Shown: piece by piece, positions 10,593 to 22,825 of the stretch
How positions within the stretch are numbered: position 1 is the stretch's first letter
Layout: every line of letters begins with the position of its first letter
NCBI RefSeq assembly: GCF_937616625.2
Contig: NC_065576.1
Coordinates: forward strand, 36,358,628 to 36,422,627
DNA from: Mercurialis annua
Lineage: Eukaryota; Streptophyta; Magnoliopsida; Malpighiales; Euphorbiaceae
DNA: 64,000 nt
Reading direction: 5' to 3'
Made by a program: the position numbers and the translations under genes
The notes under the pieces: generated by a model
Told to the model about the DNA's origin: nothing
The model's input: the letters and a program-made list of their open reading frames with translations, nothing else
The model's database searches: none

Positions 10593-12821
10593 TTATAACT
10601 GGTCCTTCAACTCCTTCAGCTCTGCAGGAGCCATCCGATACGGCGGTATCGAAATCGGAGCTGTACCAGAAACCACAATGCAAAACTCAATATCACGATC
10701 AGGTGGTAATCCAGGCAATTCCTCTGGAAACACATCAGTGAACTTATTCACTATCGGAACACTATGCATATCACCACTACTAGTCTCTAAATCACGAACC
10801 ACAGCAAGAAAACCTTGGCAACCCTTGCCTAACATCTGCTTCGCCTTGATGGCGGAAATCAGATTCTTAGGTGTCTCTGCCTTTTCTCCCTGAAAGGAAA
10901 AAGGTAGATCACCTGGAATCCTGAACTCGACTGACTTCCTTCGACAGTCAATAGAAGCAAAGTGGCGTGACAACCAGTCCATCCCCAAGATAACATCAAA
11001 AGAAAGAACGTCAAGTTCAATCAAATCAGCACATAATTCTCTACCCTGAATAACCACTGGACAAGAAGGATAAACGACGTCCACTACTACACCTTCAGAC
11101 ATAGGTGTAGACACAGCTAGAGGTTCACTCAAAACAGATGGTGCCATACCCAATTTCCCAGCAAAACACGTCGATACAAACGAATGGGTTGCACCCGCAT
11201 CAAATAACACTAAAGCATCTATAAAAGAAATCGGAATGGTACCTTGAACCACAGCATTTGATGCACGCGCATCCTGAGGAGTAAGTGCGAACACTCTGGC
11301 CTGACCCTGCGGCTGCTGCTGCGAACTCTGTCCAGTACCATAACCGTTGGAACCTCTACCGCCGTTACCACGGCCACCAAAACCTCTGCCACCAGAACCA
11401 CGGCCCCGCTGGCCACCAAAAGATGCTGCAGGTTGAGAGTACCCTACAGACTGTGTAAACGCAGGTCTCTGCTGCTGATAAGATGATTGCGCCACACTGG
11501 AGTTAGACGTCTGCTGTCCAGATGTCGGACACTCCCTGGAGAAATGACCCGGCTGGCCACAAGTGAAACAACCTCCAGGAGCTAACTGGCACTGACCATA
11601 ATGCCTACGTCTGCAATTCTGGCAGAACGGAATGTTCGATCCACCACTGTACCCTCGTCCTGAACCACGGTTACTCCCACTGCTACTGGAACTGTACGGA
11701 GCACTCCTAGTACTATGCCTCCCTTTGTTGTGAGTTCGGCGACTCCCTTTATTGGCCTGAGAAGAGCCACTGTAGTAGTTCCCACTACCATGCTGCACTG
11801 GGGCCTGCTGCCCCCCACTAGGAAGATCACTCTTTCCCTTTTGATTCTGGAAAGGGTCAGAGATCGTCCCAAACTGAACCATCGAATTCTCCATCCGCCG
11901 CGCACTATCCACTAACCGGGCAAACTCCATGTTTGTCCCTATCAGCAAAGGGAGAAACTCCGAGCCTAAACCCCTAATATAACGGTCGTTCACTCGCTCT
12001 TGATCACCCTGTAGATCTGTAGAAAACCGCCCCAAACGTACAAACTCAGTAGTGTAGTCTGTCACTGATCTATCCCCCTTCTTCAAATTTAACAGCTTTT
12101 CTCTGACACTCTCAGTAACAGAGAAGGGTAGATAGTAACCTCTGAACCTGATCACAAAATCAGCCCAAGACAAAGTATCCATAACTGGTCTGATGTTATC
12201 GCGATACCAGTCCTTAGCTGGACCCTTCAGCGACATCTCCACAAGCATCACTGATTGACGATCAGAAGCTTGAATCCTCTGACTGTTGTACTCAAATTCC
12301 TCCAAAAGGTCAAGAGCATCCCCAGTACTATCAAAAGAAGTCGGATTCAACTTCAAGTAGGTCATCACCAACTCTCTGTCTGTTGGAATGTGACCGACAC
12401 CAGCAAGTCCACCAATACCAGCTACAACACCAGCCTGAGGTTGCTGTTGCTGCGCTAGCTGACCCAGTACAGTACACTGATTCTGCAGAAGAGCCTGGTT
12501 GTTCTGCATCTCGACAATCCCAGCTAAGAAGGTAGTGAAGTCGAACGCTTGCATGTTTGGTTCTTGTTGCACCTCTGGTGCCTGCTGCACATTCGGTGCC
12601 TGAACACCTGCTGCACCACGTCCTCTAGCTCCACCTCTACCAGCACCAGCTCCTCTGCCTCTACCAGCACCTCTACCTCTGCCAGCACCTCCACCTCGAC
12701 CACGTCCAGCATTGGCCGGAACTGGTGGTACGTTCTGATCGACTTCCATGGAAATCGCATCATCAGCCACAGCTTCTTGCTCTGCCGCAGCATGAGCACG
12801 AGTACGAACAACATTGTCCAT
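10593..12821 (-). pseudogene. gag-protease part of element A, ended by a premature stop
   Basis: 742 codons from the ATG at 12821. In order: acidic N-terminus; Arg-Gly tract; capsid-type retrotransposon gag region (about residues 150-310); a Ser/Gly-rich linker; two zinc-binding motifs ([12 protein letters not shown], then the CCHC knuckle [14 protein letters not shown]); and the aspartic protease with FDAGATHSF. The TAA at 10593-10595 replaces a Gln codon just before the reverse transcriptase. One Asp codon present in C and E (in IEFCIDV) is also missing, an in-frame loss. In the intact relatives this is one uninterrupted gag-pol frame. Confidence 0.93.
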
Positions 12822-13164
12822 ATCCTAAGGATTGAACAAAAACAATATAAATAACACATAATTCATACCCAAGTATGAAAGAAAACAATTAATAATTAGG
12901 ATTTCCCGAGAAATCAACAGCAATAAAATACTCACCCAAGTGAAATAGCATTAACAATTAACAGCATCAAATCAACAAATAATGACTGACTCGACGCAAT
13001 CCTATTGGTATAGGCAGAATGTTTTAAAATCAAAAGATGACGTTTTCAAGACAAGACATGAAACCTATATCCGCAGTATTTCCTAAGACACAACATTGCT
13101 TAACAGAGTAAACACATAGCATGCAAATGGCCTTGGTTTGAAACCAAAGCTCTGATACCAAGTT
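12822..13164 (-). other. Untranslated leader of element A
   Basis: Between the 5' LTR and the gag ATG. The tRNA-iMet primer binding site is at 13149-13160 and the shared leader block at 13036-13085. A near-palindrome CATAC-ttgg-GTATG lies within it and recurs in B and E. Confidence 0.8.
13149..13160 (-). promoter_or_regulatory. Primer binding site (tRNA-iMet)
   Basis: TGGTATCAGAGC on the minus strand, four bases from the LTR end; functional copy for the central A unit. Confidence 0.9.
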
Positions 13165-16020
13165 TGTCACGACCCATTTTCATGAATCGTGACCGGCGCT
13201 AGGGCATGGGTAATGTAGTACCAACACCCGTAGCTAGCCTTTCTTATAACGTACAATTTAATTAATCCTGCAGAAAACCAATGCTCGGGGGCAACCGAGA
13301 CTTCAGCCTAAATCTAACAGTTATAATATTCAATAATTAATATAACATGCTTATCCACTTCTGAATCTAAAAATAGGCATAACATAAATAATCCGAAATA
13401 ATTATATAACATGCCATAGCAATATAACTAGTCAGACCAATCCGACAAATAACTGTTATAATAATAAAGACGTCTAGTCAACTACTGCGGTCTAAGAATA
13501 AAACAGTTTTACAGTTTATTAAAATAAAAGGAACCTCCGAGGAAAAATAAATGCGGAGATCACCAGACTCTTTCATATCATAACCCTGGGGAAAATTGGG
13601 AAAACAACGGGGTCAGATATACTGAGATGAGTTTATATCACTATTTACATTTATTAAGTGGAAAACCTTTAAAACCGTTTAAAACGTTTAAATACGATAT
13701 TACGAATAATAGTTGGAACCCTAATCCACAATTCTAAATAATAAACATAATCCAACAGGTCTGGTCCCGAGAGCTGAGCTACACCGAGTTACCACTGACC
13801 ACACTTATACCAGAGTCCCGAGAGCTGAGCTACACCGAGTTACTCTACTTGGTCCCGAGAGCTATGCTCACACCGAGTTACCACATTACCATAATTACCT
13901 TTCCCAGATCATTACCGGTGCGCACGCAGTCCTAATGACGCCCATTAGGTAGCATGTTCCAACTAGAAGCCATAATATAAAAACAGTTCGAAATATACGT
14001 ACAGTATATATTTAATATTAAAATAACAATTTACTTAATAAAGCGGTAAATAGTAAATACAAACTCACTGCTTGCTAATCCACGTGAATACCGGCAAGCA
14101 ACTAATCCTGGTTCGCCTCTGAAGCACGAACAGTAGACGGGTCTAGACAAATAAAATAATTATTAAAAACAGACCCTAACTCTAGAGAGTACTAGACACC
14201 ACATAGGACTAGCGCAAATAACATGTCGGAATAAACAATCCAAAGCACACACAAATAATACCCATTAGGAAATAAAGCCCAGTTAATATAAGTCTATTGA
14301 GTTCTCGCTTAAAAGTCCAATGTATAAATATTATTTAATAATTTTAAATAATAAATAATTTTCAAATAGTGAGTTAACCGAGTTATCATTAACTACCAAG
14401 CTAACCTCACTTGTCGGATGACCCAAGTCTAATCCGACTCAAAACGTTTATCAAATATAAACCCGAGTTTATATTTATAAAACAATTTAATAAAATAATA
14501 ATCCATTTTAAAAGCGGAACTCAATAACTTCAATTCTAAGTAACCCAAGTTACAAATCAAAAACTTAATCATTTTAAGTTAATAAAAGTTTAGGGACTAA
14601 ATTGAACTATAACCAATTAGGGCTAAACTGTACTTTAGTCAATTTGATATCCGAAATCAAATTAATTACTTTTGTTTATAATTAATACTAAATATAACGT
14701 TACCAATCAAAAACTTAATTAAATAAGTTTTAAAAAACGTTAAAGGGCTAAATTGTAATTTAGCCACTAAGATATTCAAAAATAAAATACAATTACCCGA
14801 GTAATTATATTAACATAAGTTGTAAAATATTTAACGTTCACAATTCACGTATTTATAAATAAAAGCGAGATTTAAAAGTTATTTAAAACAAAATCAATTG
14901 GTAAATAACTTTAAGCATTTAATTGATTTAAGCAAAACATTATGGTGATTTGAATGGTTAATTAACCATCTCCTTTGTTTGAAAATAACAAATCCCCGCC
15001 AACCCTTTCTCCATGAACAGAGAACAAAATCAAAAGCCAAAAACCAATTCTAATCTTAATGTTTCATCACCAAATTCAACCAAATTACTTTGCGAGCTAT
15101 CAAACATAATCCTAAGGCAATAAACAAATACACATAGCATTAACACACATTGTTTCTAATTAATAGAACACAACCAAGAACCGTCAAACAACGATGGATC
15201 CAAATCGATGGAATCAATCCAAAACCGAGAGCTAAATACAACTAACTAACATTCCATGATTCACAATCATGATCTTAGCAAAAATCAAGCCAAAAGAAGA
15301 AGAAAACATTCGGCAGAAACTAAGAAAAATAAGAACAGATCATATAAAGCTTTAAAACGGAAACCGTACGGCGATTGAAACGAGATTGATTACGTACCGT
15401 TTAGCAAAACCGAGATAGGGAAACGTAGGTACGTGAGTCTAGAACGTCTGAGATCAAACGGTTCTGATTTCGATTAAGAAACGAGCAAGAACGAATCAGA
15501 AAACCGAAGGACATTTCAAGAGAAAACTGAAATCAAATGAATCAAAGATACTTACTGAACAGCGATCTTTGGAGGATGATTACGGCTTCGTTTCTCAGCG
15601 AAAGAACAAACGAAAAACGTCTAGGGCTACCTTGCAGCGTGATCTAGGTTTTTTATGAAGAAACCGACTTAAAATAATGCAAGGAAACGGGCCGTAAACG
15701 AGGTCGAAAACGGCTGGGCGAAGGGGTGCTATGGGCTGAATGTTTCTCGAACGGGAATGGCCTTTCAGGCCATGATTCCCGTTCGAGAATGCCTGGTCTC
15801 GAACGAGACCAGGCCCAAAAATGAGATTCCCGTTCAAGAATTTCAATTCTCGAACGGGAAAGGTCCAATTCTATTTTTTTTAAATATATAAAAAAACAAA
15901 TGGTTGAACTACAAATCAAATCATTCACGAACCAACACGAACCCGACCATAACTTCAATTTACTTCGAAACGATCGGAAAACAATTGTCGGAAACACACT
16001 GAAATTTACGGGGTATTACA
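13165..16020 (-). repeat. LTR of element A (right copy)
   Basis: 2856 bp with the same ends as the left copy. It lies upstream of gag in element sense but is itself preceded by a polypurine tract and pol 3' sequence (16021 onward), showing that it is an internal LTR of a tandem array rather than an outer terminus. Hairpin cluster at 15744-15867, stem-loop at 13931-13949. Confidence 0.93.
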
Positions 16021-16308
16021 TTCTCCCCAACTAATTAAAAATTCGTCCTCGAATTTAACACGATAAGAAATTCACACCAGAACAACACGTAACACAAGTA
16101 AAAATCATAAAAGTCACAGAAGCCAAGATATCGTACCTCACGGAAATAGAAAAGGATAGCGATTCCGCATATCCGACTCGGTCTCCCAAGTACACTCCTC
16201 TACAGAATGATTGCGCCAGAGAACTTTGACCATCAGAATCTCCTTGTTCCGCAATTTACGCACTTGCGTATCAACAATCTCAACTGGCTGCTCCTCATAG
16301 GACAGCTC
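16021..16308 (-). pseudogene. pol 3' end of the upstream A unit, split by element B
   Basis: Polypurine tract (from 16021), hairpin 16039-16056, then the pol stop (16138-16140) and the chromodomain coding end. The frame is cut at 16308 by insertion of B; the target duplication agctc is at 16304-16308 and 44529-44533, and the coding sequence resumes at 44534. Confidence 0.92.
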
Positions 16309-19186
16309 TGTCACGACCCATTTTCATGAATCGGGACCGGCGCTAGGGCATGGGTAATATAGTACCAAAACCTGTAGCTAGCCTATCAATTAACATATAA
16401 ACACATAAACCTGCAGAAAATCAATGCTCGGGAGCAACCGAGACTTCAGCCTAAATCTAGCAGTTACAATATTCAACAGTTAATATGACATGCTTATCCA
16501 ATTCCGAGTTTAATATAGATTTATCATAAATCAATGTAAATAATATAACATGCCAAAGCAATATAACCAGTCGAACCAATCCGACAAAATATAATATAAT
16601 AATAAAGACGTCTAGTTACTACTGCGGTCTAAGAATAAAACAGTTTTACAGTGTATCAAAAATAAAAGGAACCTCCGAGGAAAAGTAAATGCGGAGATCA
16701 CCAGATTCTCTCAGATCATAACCCTGGGGAAAATTGGGAAAACAACGAGGTCAGATATACTGAGATGAGTTTATACCACTATCTACATTTATTAAGTGGA
16801 AAACCTTTAAAACCGTTTAAAACATTTAATAATGATATTACGAATAATAGTTGGAACCCTAATCCACAATGCTAAATATTTCCATAATCCAATAGGCCAG
16901 GTCCCGAGAGCTGAGCTACACCGAGTTACCACCGACCACTCTTAATTCATAACCAGAGTCCCGAGAGCTGAGCTACACCGAGTTACTCTACTGGTCCCGA
17001 GAGCTATGCTCACACCGAGTTACCACCACATTTCACATACCTTATCTAGATCAATACCGGTGCGCACACAGTCCTAATGATGCCCATTAGGTAGCATGTT
17101 CCAACTAAAAGCCATAATGATAAAAAAGTTTGAAATATACGTACAATATATATTTATATATTAAAATAACAATTTACTTAATAAAGCGGTAAATAGTAAG
17201 TACAAACTCACAGCTTGCTAATCCACGTGATAACCGACAAGCAACTAATCCTGGTTCGCCTCTGGAGCACGAACAGTAGTCGGGTCTAGACAATATAAAA
17301 TAATTATTAAAAACAGACCCTAACTCTAGAGAGTACTAGACAACACACAGGACTAGCACGAATAACACGTCGGAATAAAACAATCCAGAACAACACAAGA
17401 ATACCCGATAAGTAGAAACGCCCAATTAATACAAGTCTATTGAGTTCTCGCTTTAAAATCCAATTTACAAATATTATTTAAAAATCCTTAAATAATAATT
17501 ATTTTATAAATAGTGGGTAAGCCGAGTTACCAATAACTACCAAGCTAATCTCACTTGTCGGGCGACCCAAGTCCGGCCCAAATATTTTATCAAAATTATA
17601 AACCGTAGTTTACAATTCCAAAATAATATTTATTGATAAAATAATATTTAAATATTAAAATGGAACTCAATAGCTTAAAGCACAAGTAACCGATAGTTAC
17701 CGACAAATTACTAAACTAAAATAGTTAAAAAAAATAAAAATAAAATAAAAGCTAAACGTAATTTAGCCAAATTGGCACGCGAATCCGATATTTTTTTAAA
17801 ATAATAATTACCCGAGTAATTATCTGATAAAAAAAATTATAATAAATATCGTTTTCAAAATTATAATAATCAAAATAATTAAATTTAAATCAAATTAAAA
17901 CTTTTGATTAATTAATATGAGAACAAACCAATAACATGTAAAAGAACATATCACCATAACAAATATAATCCAACTAATAATATGTAAGAAAGATTAAATT
18001 ACCCGTAATAAACCAATCAATTGTTAATAACTCAAACAATTTAAAGTGGCCACTATTGCCAACAATAACAAAGAGAAATCAACTAATAATATTTAAAGAA
18101 AAACAAATGCCTATAATCATAATGAAATAATAATAAACAAATCAAGAGGAAACCATGGCCACATAATTTAACCACGTAAGTCTGCCAAAATCACATCACA
18201 TTTTGAACTCAAAAGAAAACCCCACTTTGAAGCATTTTCTTAGCCGCCATAATTCAAATCAGTAACCCGTCATCATCACTAACCAATCAGAATCATGAAG
18301 TTCAATAAAACCCAGAATCTTACTTAATAACGAACAGAGGTACTTAACAAGATTCAAAGCCAACGAGCGATCAATTCTCTGATCTTTAACAGTAAACAAT
18401 ATTAATTAAGTGCCAGACCAGCATGAGAATGAAACCAAGACAAACAGGAACTGAATTACGAACAAACCGAACCAATAATTCACGAGCAAGGAATTCAAAA
18501 ACCATGTTCCAACGATGGTAAGAAAACGAAACGATGGGATAATCTCAACTAATGGTAAATCGATTAACAAACATAACACAAGGGACTCTAACCTTAGAAC
18601 AACATATAAACATAATCAATTCAACAACTCATCGATCAGCAAACATCAATTCAGAATCGCAGCCAAATATATCAAAAAAACGACGAAACGACGGCGTCTA
18701 AAACGGAAAGATTAACGTACCAAATTCGATTCCAAAGCTTTAGGATTGAAGAGGACGATGTTAACTACAACAGCGAACAAACGGATCTCGATTTGATGCG
18801 AGATTTTAGTCAAGAAGATGATGAATTTGGGCGTTAGGATTCAGCATTTTTCGATAGAGAACGACGGCTAGGGTTTGTGGTGAGTTATGGAAAGATATTA
18901 GGTTAAAGGAAAAGAAACGTATAATATAATGAAGAATGAAGAATCCGTCAGAGTGAAGAATTGGAGAGCTGCTGAAACAAGCTTTTTTTTTCCAAGATAA
19001 GTTGGATGGGCTTGCATGAAGATACATGAACTAGGGCCAATGCATGGGCCTAGTAAATATAAGTAATTTATGGTCAAACCTACTCAACCCAATGAACACG
19101 ATTCGAACCGCGAACAAATCAACGAACGACTCAAATTATTATTGAAAATCCATCAGAGAAATTTAAAAAAATTATGGGTTATTACA
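16309..19186 (-). repeat. 3' LTR of element B
   Basis: 2878 bp, TG...CA on the minus strand. Triple repeat near 16893-17025, stem-loop 17073-17091, TATA-like TATATTATA at 18920-18928, and telo-box AAACCCTAG at 18868-18876. The only open frames are short and without similarity. Confidence 0.93.
18868..18928 (-). promoter_or_regulatory. Probable LTR promoter of B: TATA plus telo-box
   Basis: TATA-like sequence at 18920-18928 followed about 44 bp downstream (element sense) by AAACCCTAGCCG. The same pairing occurs in G and E and, diverged, in C. Telo-boxes of this form are known in plant promoters of translation-related genes. Promoter activity here is inferred. Confidence 0.5.
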
Positions 19187-19477
19187 TTCTCCACAACTTA
19201 TTAAAAATTCGTCCTCGAATTAAAAACAAAACCATCGACATACCACATAGCATAAAGTTATACGTCTAGCTGAATAAAAGTACAAAGCCGATAAGAAAGC
19301 GCATCCACAAGATACCCAACGTAAACAAGGACAACATACATAACAAAACTGAAAACGACCTCTGTCATTAAAGAGCAGTTCTCAACCAAGAATACAACTT
19401 AACTGTAATCAAAGGTATTCCATGCTCAACGACATACGCACACGCGTAAGCAAAACTCAACAAGTTGTCTCTTAAAC
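19187..19477 (-). other. Internal region of element B, 3' piece
   Basis: Begins with an altered polypurine tract (TTGTGGAGAA rather than TTGGGGAGAA) and the AAATTCG...CGAATT hairpin (19205-19222, last base changed). No coding sequence follows. The piece ends at the target duplication taaac (19473-19477) of element C. Confidence 0.85.
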
Positions 19478-22472
19478 TGTAATATCCCGTATAAATTTTG
19501 AAGTTTAATTTGCAAGTTTCGGAAATTAATTGAGCCGTTTACGTATTTGAATTCGTGTTGTGGACTAAATCGAAGTTTAGTATAGATAAAGGATCGATTT
19601 TGTTGCTGGTTAAGTCTGAGGGGGTATTTTAGACTTTTGACCCATTCCTCATTCACTTTCATCTCAATTGTACGAGACCAGCATGAAATTTCAAAATCCT
19701 ATTTTCTTGCTTTCTGTTAGCCGATTCCTCCACGTTGCGTTCGTTATTTAAACACGTTTCCTAAACCTAAATTCTTCACCACACTTTCAAGTAAACCTAG
19801 CCGTCATCATATGCTTGATATTCCTGAGAAAAACGCTGCCATTCTCCTCCAAAATCTTGCTGAAAATAGGTGAAGGTTTTGTTCTAAATTTTCAGCTTTT
19901 ACTCTTTTGCATTAGTTCCGTTTTTAATCGAATTCAACGTGCGTTTCAGAACCGAAATAAGTTTCGCTTCCTCCCAACGATAGTAGACTCATTAATCTTC
20001 GAGACCGAGCTTCGTTTTCGTGAAACGGTATGTCATATCTCCCGTAATAGCTGCCGCCGTATTATCGTTTTCAAGTTAATTCTGTTTTGTGTTTTAAACG
20101 ATACCTTCGTATTTTAATTCGTTTGGCAGCCGTTCGGAGGTCGAAATCAATTCCGTTTGATTCCCGTGAAAGTAGACTCACGCATCTACGTTTCTACACC
20201 TTTCTTTCGTCAAACGGTACGTAATCGAACCCGTAGTAATCGCCGCCGTCTCACCGTACTTAAATGTTCGTAACTGAGTTTGTTTTGGAGTTTGTTATGC
20301 CGATTGTTACAGATTGCCAAAACGTGTTTCTGTTATTCTTAGGTTCGATGGGTCTAGGTCTTGAATAATTAATTGTTTAGTATAATCTTTAGCTTCTCAT
20401 TGATCCCTCAATAATTGAATCCTCGCTTGTTCTTGAGCTCGTTCCTTATTTCGAAAAATTGCTCACTGTGAGTCTTTAAAAGAATGATTGTTGTCAAGTT
20501 TGGGTTACGGAAATCTTCAAGTTGTTTAGTTGAATGTTTTGTTTAATGATTTTTGTAAGAAATCAATGAATTGAAGGCTAAATGAATCTGCCGTAGTGTT
20601 AGGCCGTTAAGTGCAGTGTTGCAGTTTGAGTTTGTATGTGAGGGTTGAGTAAATGAAGAAGATGGGTATGTGTCTCTATCCTATTGGCCATTTTGAATTA
20701 CTTTTGGCTAAGTGTTAGTTTCAGTCACTGAAGTTTGATGCGTTAAATCTATTGATTCCTAATCTTTTCTTTTAACTGTTTTTAATTGGTTTTTATTTAA
20801 AATTTCGAATTTGATTTCGACTCATTAATTAACGTTTTAAATAATGTATTATTTATAAATTGAAATTACTTCGGGCATTAACATATTTAGTTTAATTTAA
20901 ATATCAATTTTATTATAGTTATACGTAAAGTTATATATATTGACTATATTAAATAAGTATTGGGGATTTTATTTTATTTAAAAGTTTGTAAAATTAATTA
21001 TATTATTTTTAAGACATAAAAATAATATTTGAATGTTTAAAAAATTAAATTATTAATTATTATTAATTATTATTATCGATAAATTAAGATTTTTGATTTA
21101 GAATGTCTTTGGAATTAAAGTTATATTTTAACTTTATTTTGTTAATTAAATTATTGAGATAATTGCCGGTAATATTTAATTACTTGGGTTTCAAGCTATT
21201 GAGTTCTATTTTGATATTAATTAATATTTTATTTAATATTAATTATAAACTATGGTTTATAACTCTGGTTTTATGGTTGGGTCGGGTTAGACTTGGGTCG
21301 CCCGACTTGTGGGATAGCTTGGTAGTTTTAAGAAAATTGACTACCCCACTATTTGAGGAATTGATTTTATTTATCAATTAAATATTATGTTAATAATATT
21401 TCGGATTGGATTTAAGTACGAACTCAATAGTCTTGAATTAATTACGACATTATAATTTATTTGAGAATTGTGTGCTTCGGTGATTCATCTGGTTATTTAA
21501 TTGTACTAGTCCTACGTGGTGTCTAGTGATCTTAGAGTTAGGGGTCGTACGGATATTAACCTATTTATTATTTTAGACCCGTCGACTGCTCGTGCTTCGG
21601 AGTCTACGCAGGGTTAGCTGTTTGCCAAGATCACGTGGATAAGCAAGCAGTGAGTTTGTAGTGCTATTTACCGCTTTATTAAGTACCGCATCGTATTTTA
21701 ATATTATAAATGTTTGTGAACTGTTTTTTACGGATTATGGAACTGGATTGAAACGAGCTACTCGATAGGCTTGTATCGAGACTGTGTGCACCGGTAAGTA
21801 CTCTGGGAAACGGCAGACTAAAGTCTTGCTCACGCTGGTATATTTATTTGACGAGGATTTGTTCCCGTCCACTCTGGGTTTATCGGTATGCTATGTCATA
21901 CTTACGCTGGGATCATTTCAATACTGTTTTCCATAATCATATTATATTAGTATAAAAATGTTTTGATTTAAGGGTTTTAAACTTAATAAATGTAAATAGT
22001 ATTGCGAACTCATCTCAGTATATCTGACCCCGTTGTTTTCCCAAATTTTCCAGGTTTATGATTTGAAAGCTGGTCCACTCCGATTCTTTTGATTCCTCGG
22101 AGGTTTTTATGTTATTTAAACTAGTTACTATTTTCGAACTCTTAGACCGCAGTAGAACTAGTTTATATATTACATTCGATATTACACTTTGGGATTGTCG
22201 AATTTGATCGACTATTTATTATTAGCATATTTACACTGGAATATTTTATTATTATATTTAAGGCATGCTGTGGAATATTTTCAGCTACTTAAGTTATTTA
22301 CATTAGAACTGTATTATAAATTGCTAGACTTAGGTTGGAGTCTCGGTTGCCCCCGAGCAGTTTTCTGCAGGTTTAAATGTTTATTTGATTTCCGCAAGGT
22401 TTGCTACGGGTTTTGGTACAACCATACCCATACCCTAGCGCCGGTCCCGATTCATGAAATTGGGTCGTGACA
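19478..22472 (+). repeat. 5' LTR of element C
   Basis: Begins TGTAATATCCCG and ends GGGTCGTGACA. TATA-like TATTTAA at 19745-19751, diverged telo-box AAACCTAGCCG near 19803, stem-loop 21761-21780. Short open frames at 19815-20117, 21163-21381 and 22189-22470 recur unchanged or nearly so in the other LTR and show no protein similarity. Confidence 0.95.
21761..21780 (+). promoter_or_regulatory. Conserved LTR stem-loop, C/G form
   Basis: Stem CTCGATA/TATCGAG, loop GGCTTG, preceded by GCTA and followed by ACTGTGTGCACCGGT. Compared with the A form, stem positions 2, 3, 4 and 7 have changed on both arms so that pairing is kept. The 3' LTR copy is at 30111-30130. Confidence 0.7.
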
Positions 22473-22825
22473 AAGTTGGTATCAGAGCTTTAGTTTCGAA
22501 CTAAGGCCAAATTTTCGCATGTTACGTGTTTATCGCTTTAAGGCATGTTAAGTGTTATAGTTGTGTCATAGGATCTACTGCGGAATTAGGATTCAAGTTT
22601 TGTCTTTTGAAACGTCATCTTTTGTTTTTAAAAACTTCTACCTTCGCCTTTAGGGATGTTTGAGTCGGTCTTACGTGTTACTAATGTTTTACTTTGCGAA
22701 ATTTTTTTACTCTGGAATGTTTGTGTTATTACTCTGGATAAATTGTTAATTTTTGAGCTGTTAAATTATACTCTGGGTGTTGCCAAGTGGGCATTATTTG
22801 AGAATTGTTTGTTTCATTCTTAGGA
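22473..22825 (+). other. Leader of element C with primer binding site
   Basis: TGGTATCAGAGC at 22477-22488 matches initiator tRNA-Met. The shared leader block, including TAGGATCTACTGCGG and the stretch AACGTCATCTTTTG, is at about 22568-22625. The rest is T-rich and unassigned. Confidence 0.85.

Larger units (their letters stand above)
1208..16308 (-). mobile_element. Element A: tandem Tekay-type Ty3/gypsy remnant (main part)
   Basis: In element sense (right to left) the order is pol 3' end, polypurine tract, LTR (16020-13165), leader and gag-pol, LTR (4706-1850), then a second leader and gag start that ends at 1208. Both LTRs are thus flanked on both sides by internal sequence, and there is no 5-bp target duplication beside either. 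This is the LTR-internal-LTR-internal arrangement produced by unequal recombination between copies or by insertion of a circular/concatemeric form, here truncated at both ends. The right end continues at 44529-44657 beyond inserted element B. The LTRs differ by about 18 substitutions and one T-run indel over 2.86 kb, the most diverged pair in the window, which fits A being the oldest gypsy layer. Confidence 0.88.

Noticed and set aside
19815..20117. 100-codon frame in both C LTRs, and similar LTR frames (18515-18715, 21163-21381, 22189-22470, 43857-44057, 47764-48003)
   Set aside because: Chance frames in LTR sequence, low complexity, no similarity, preserved only because LTR pairs are nearly identical.
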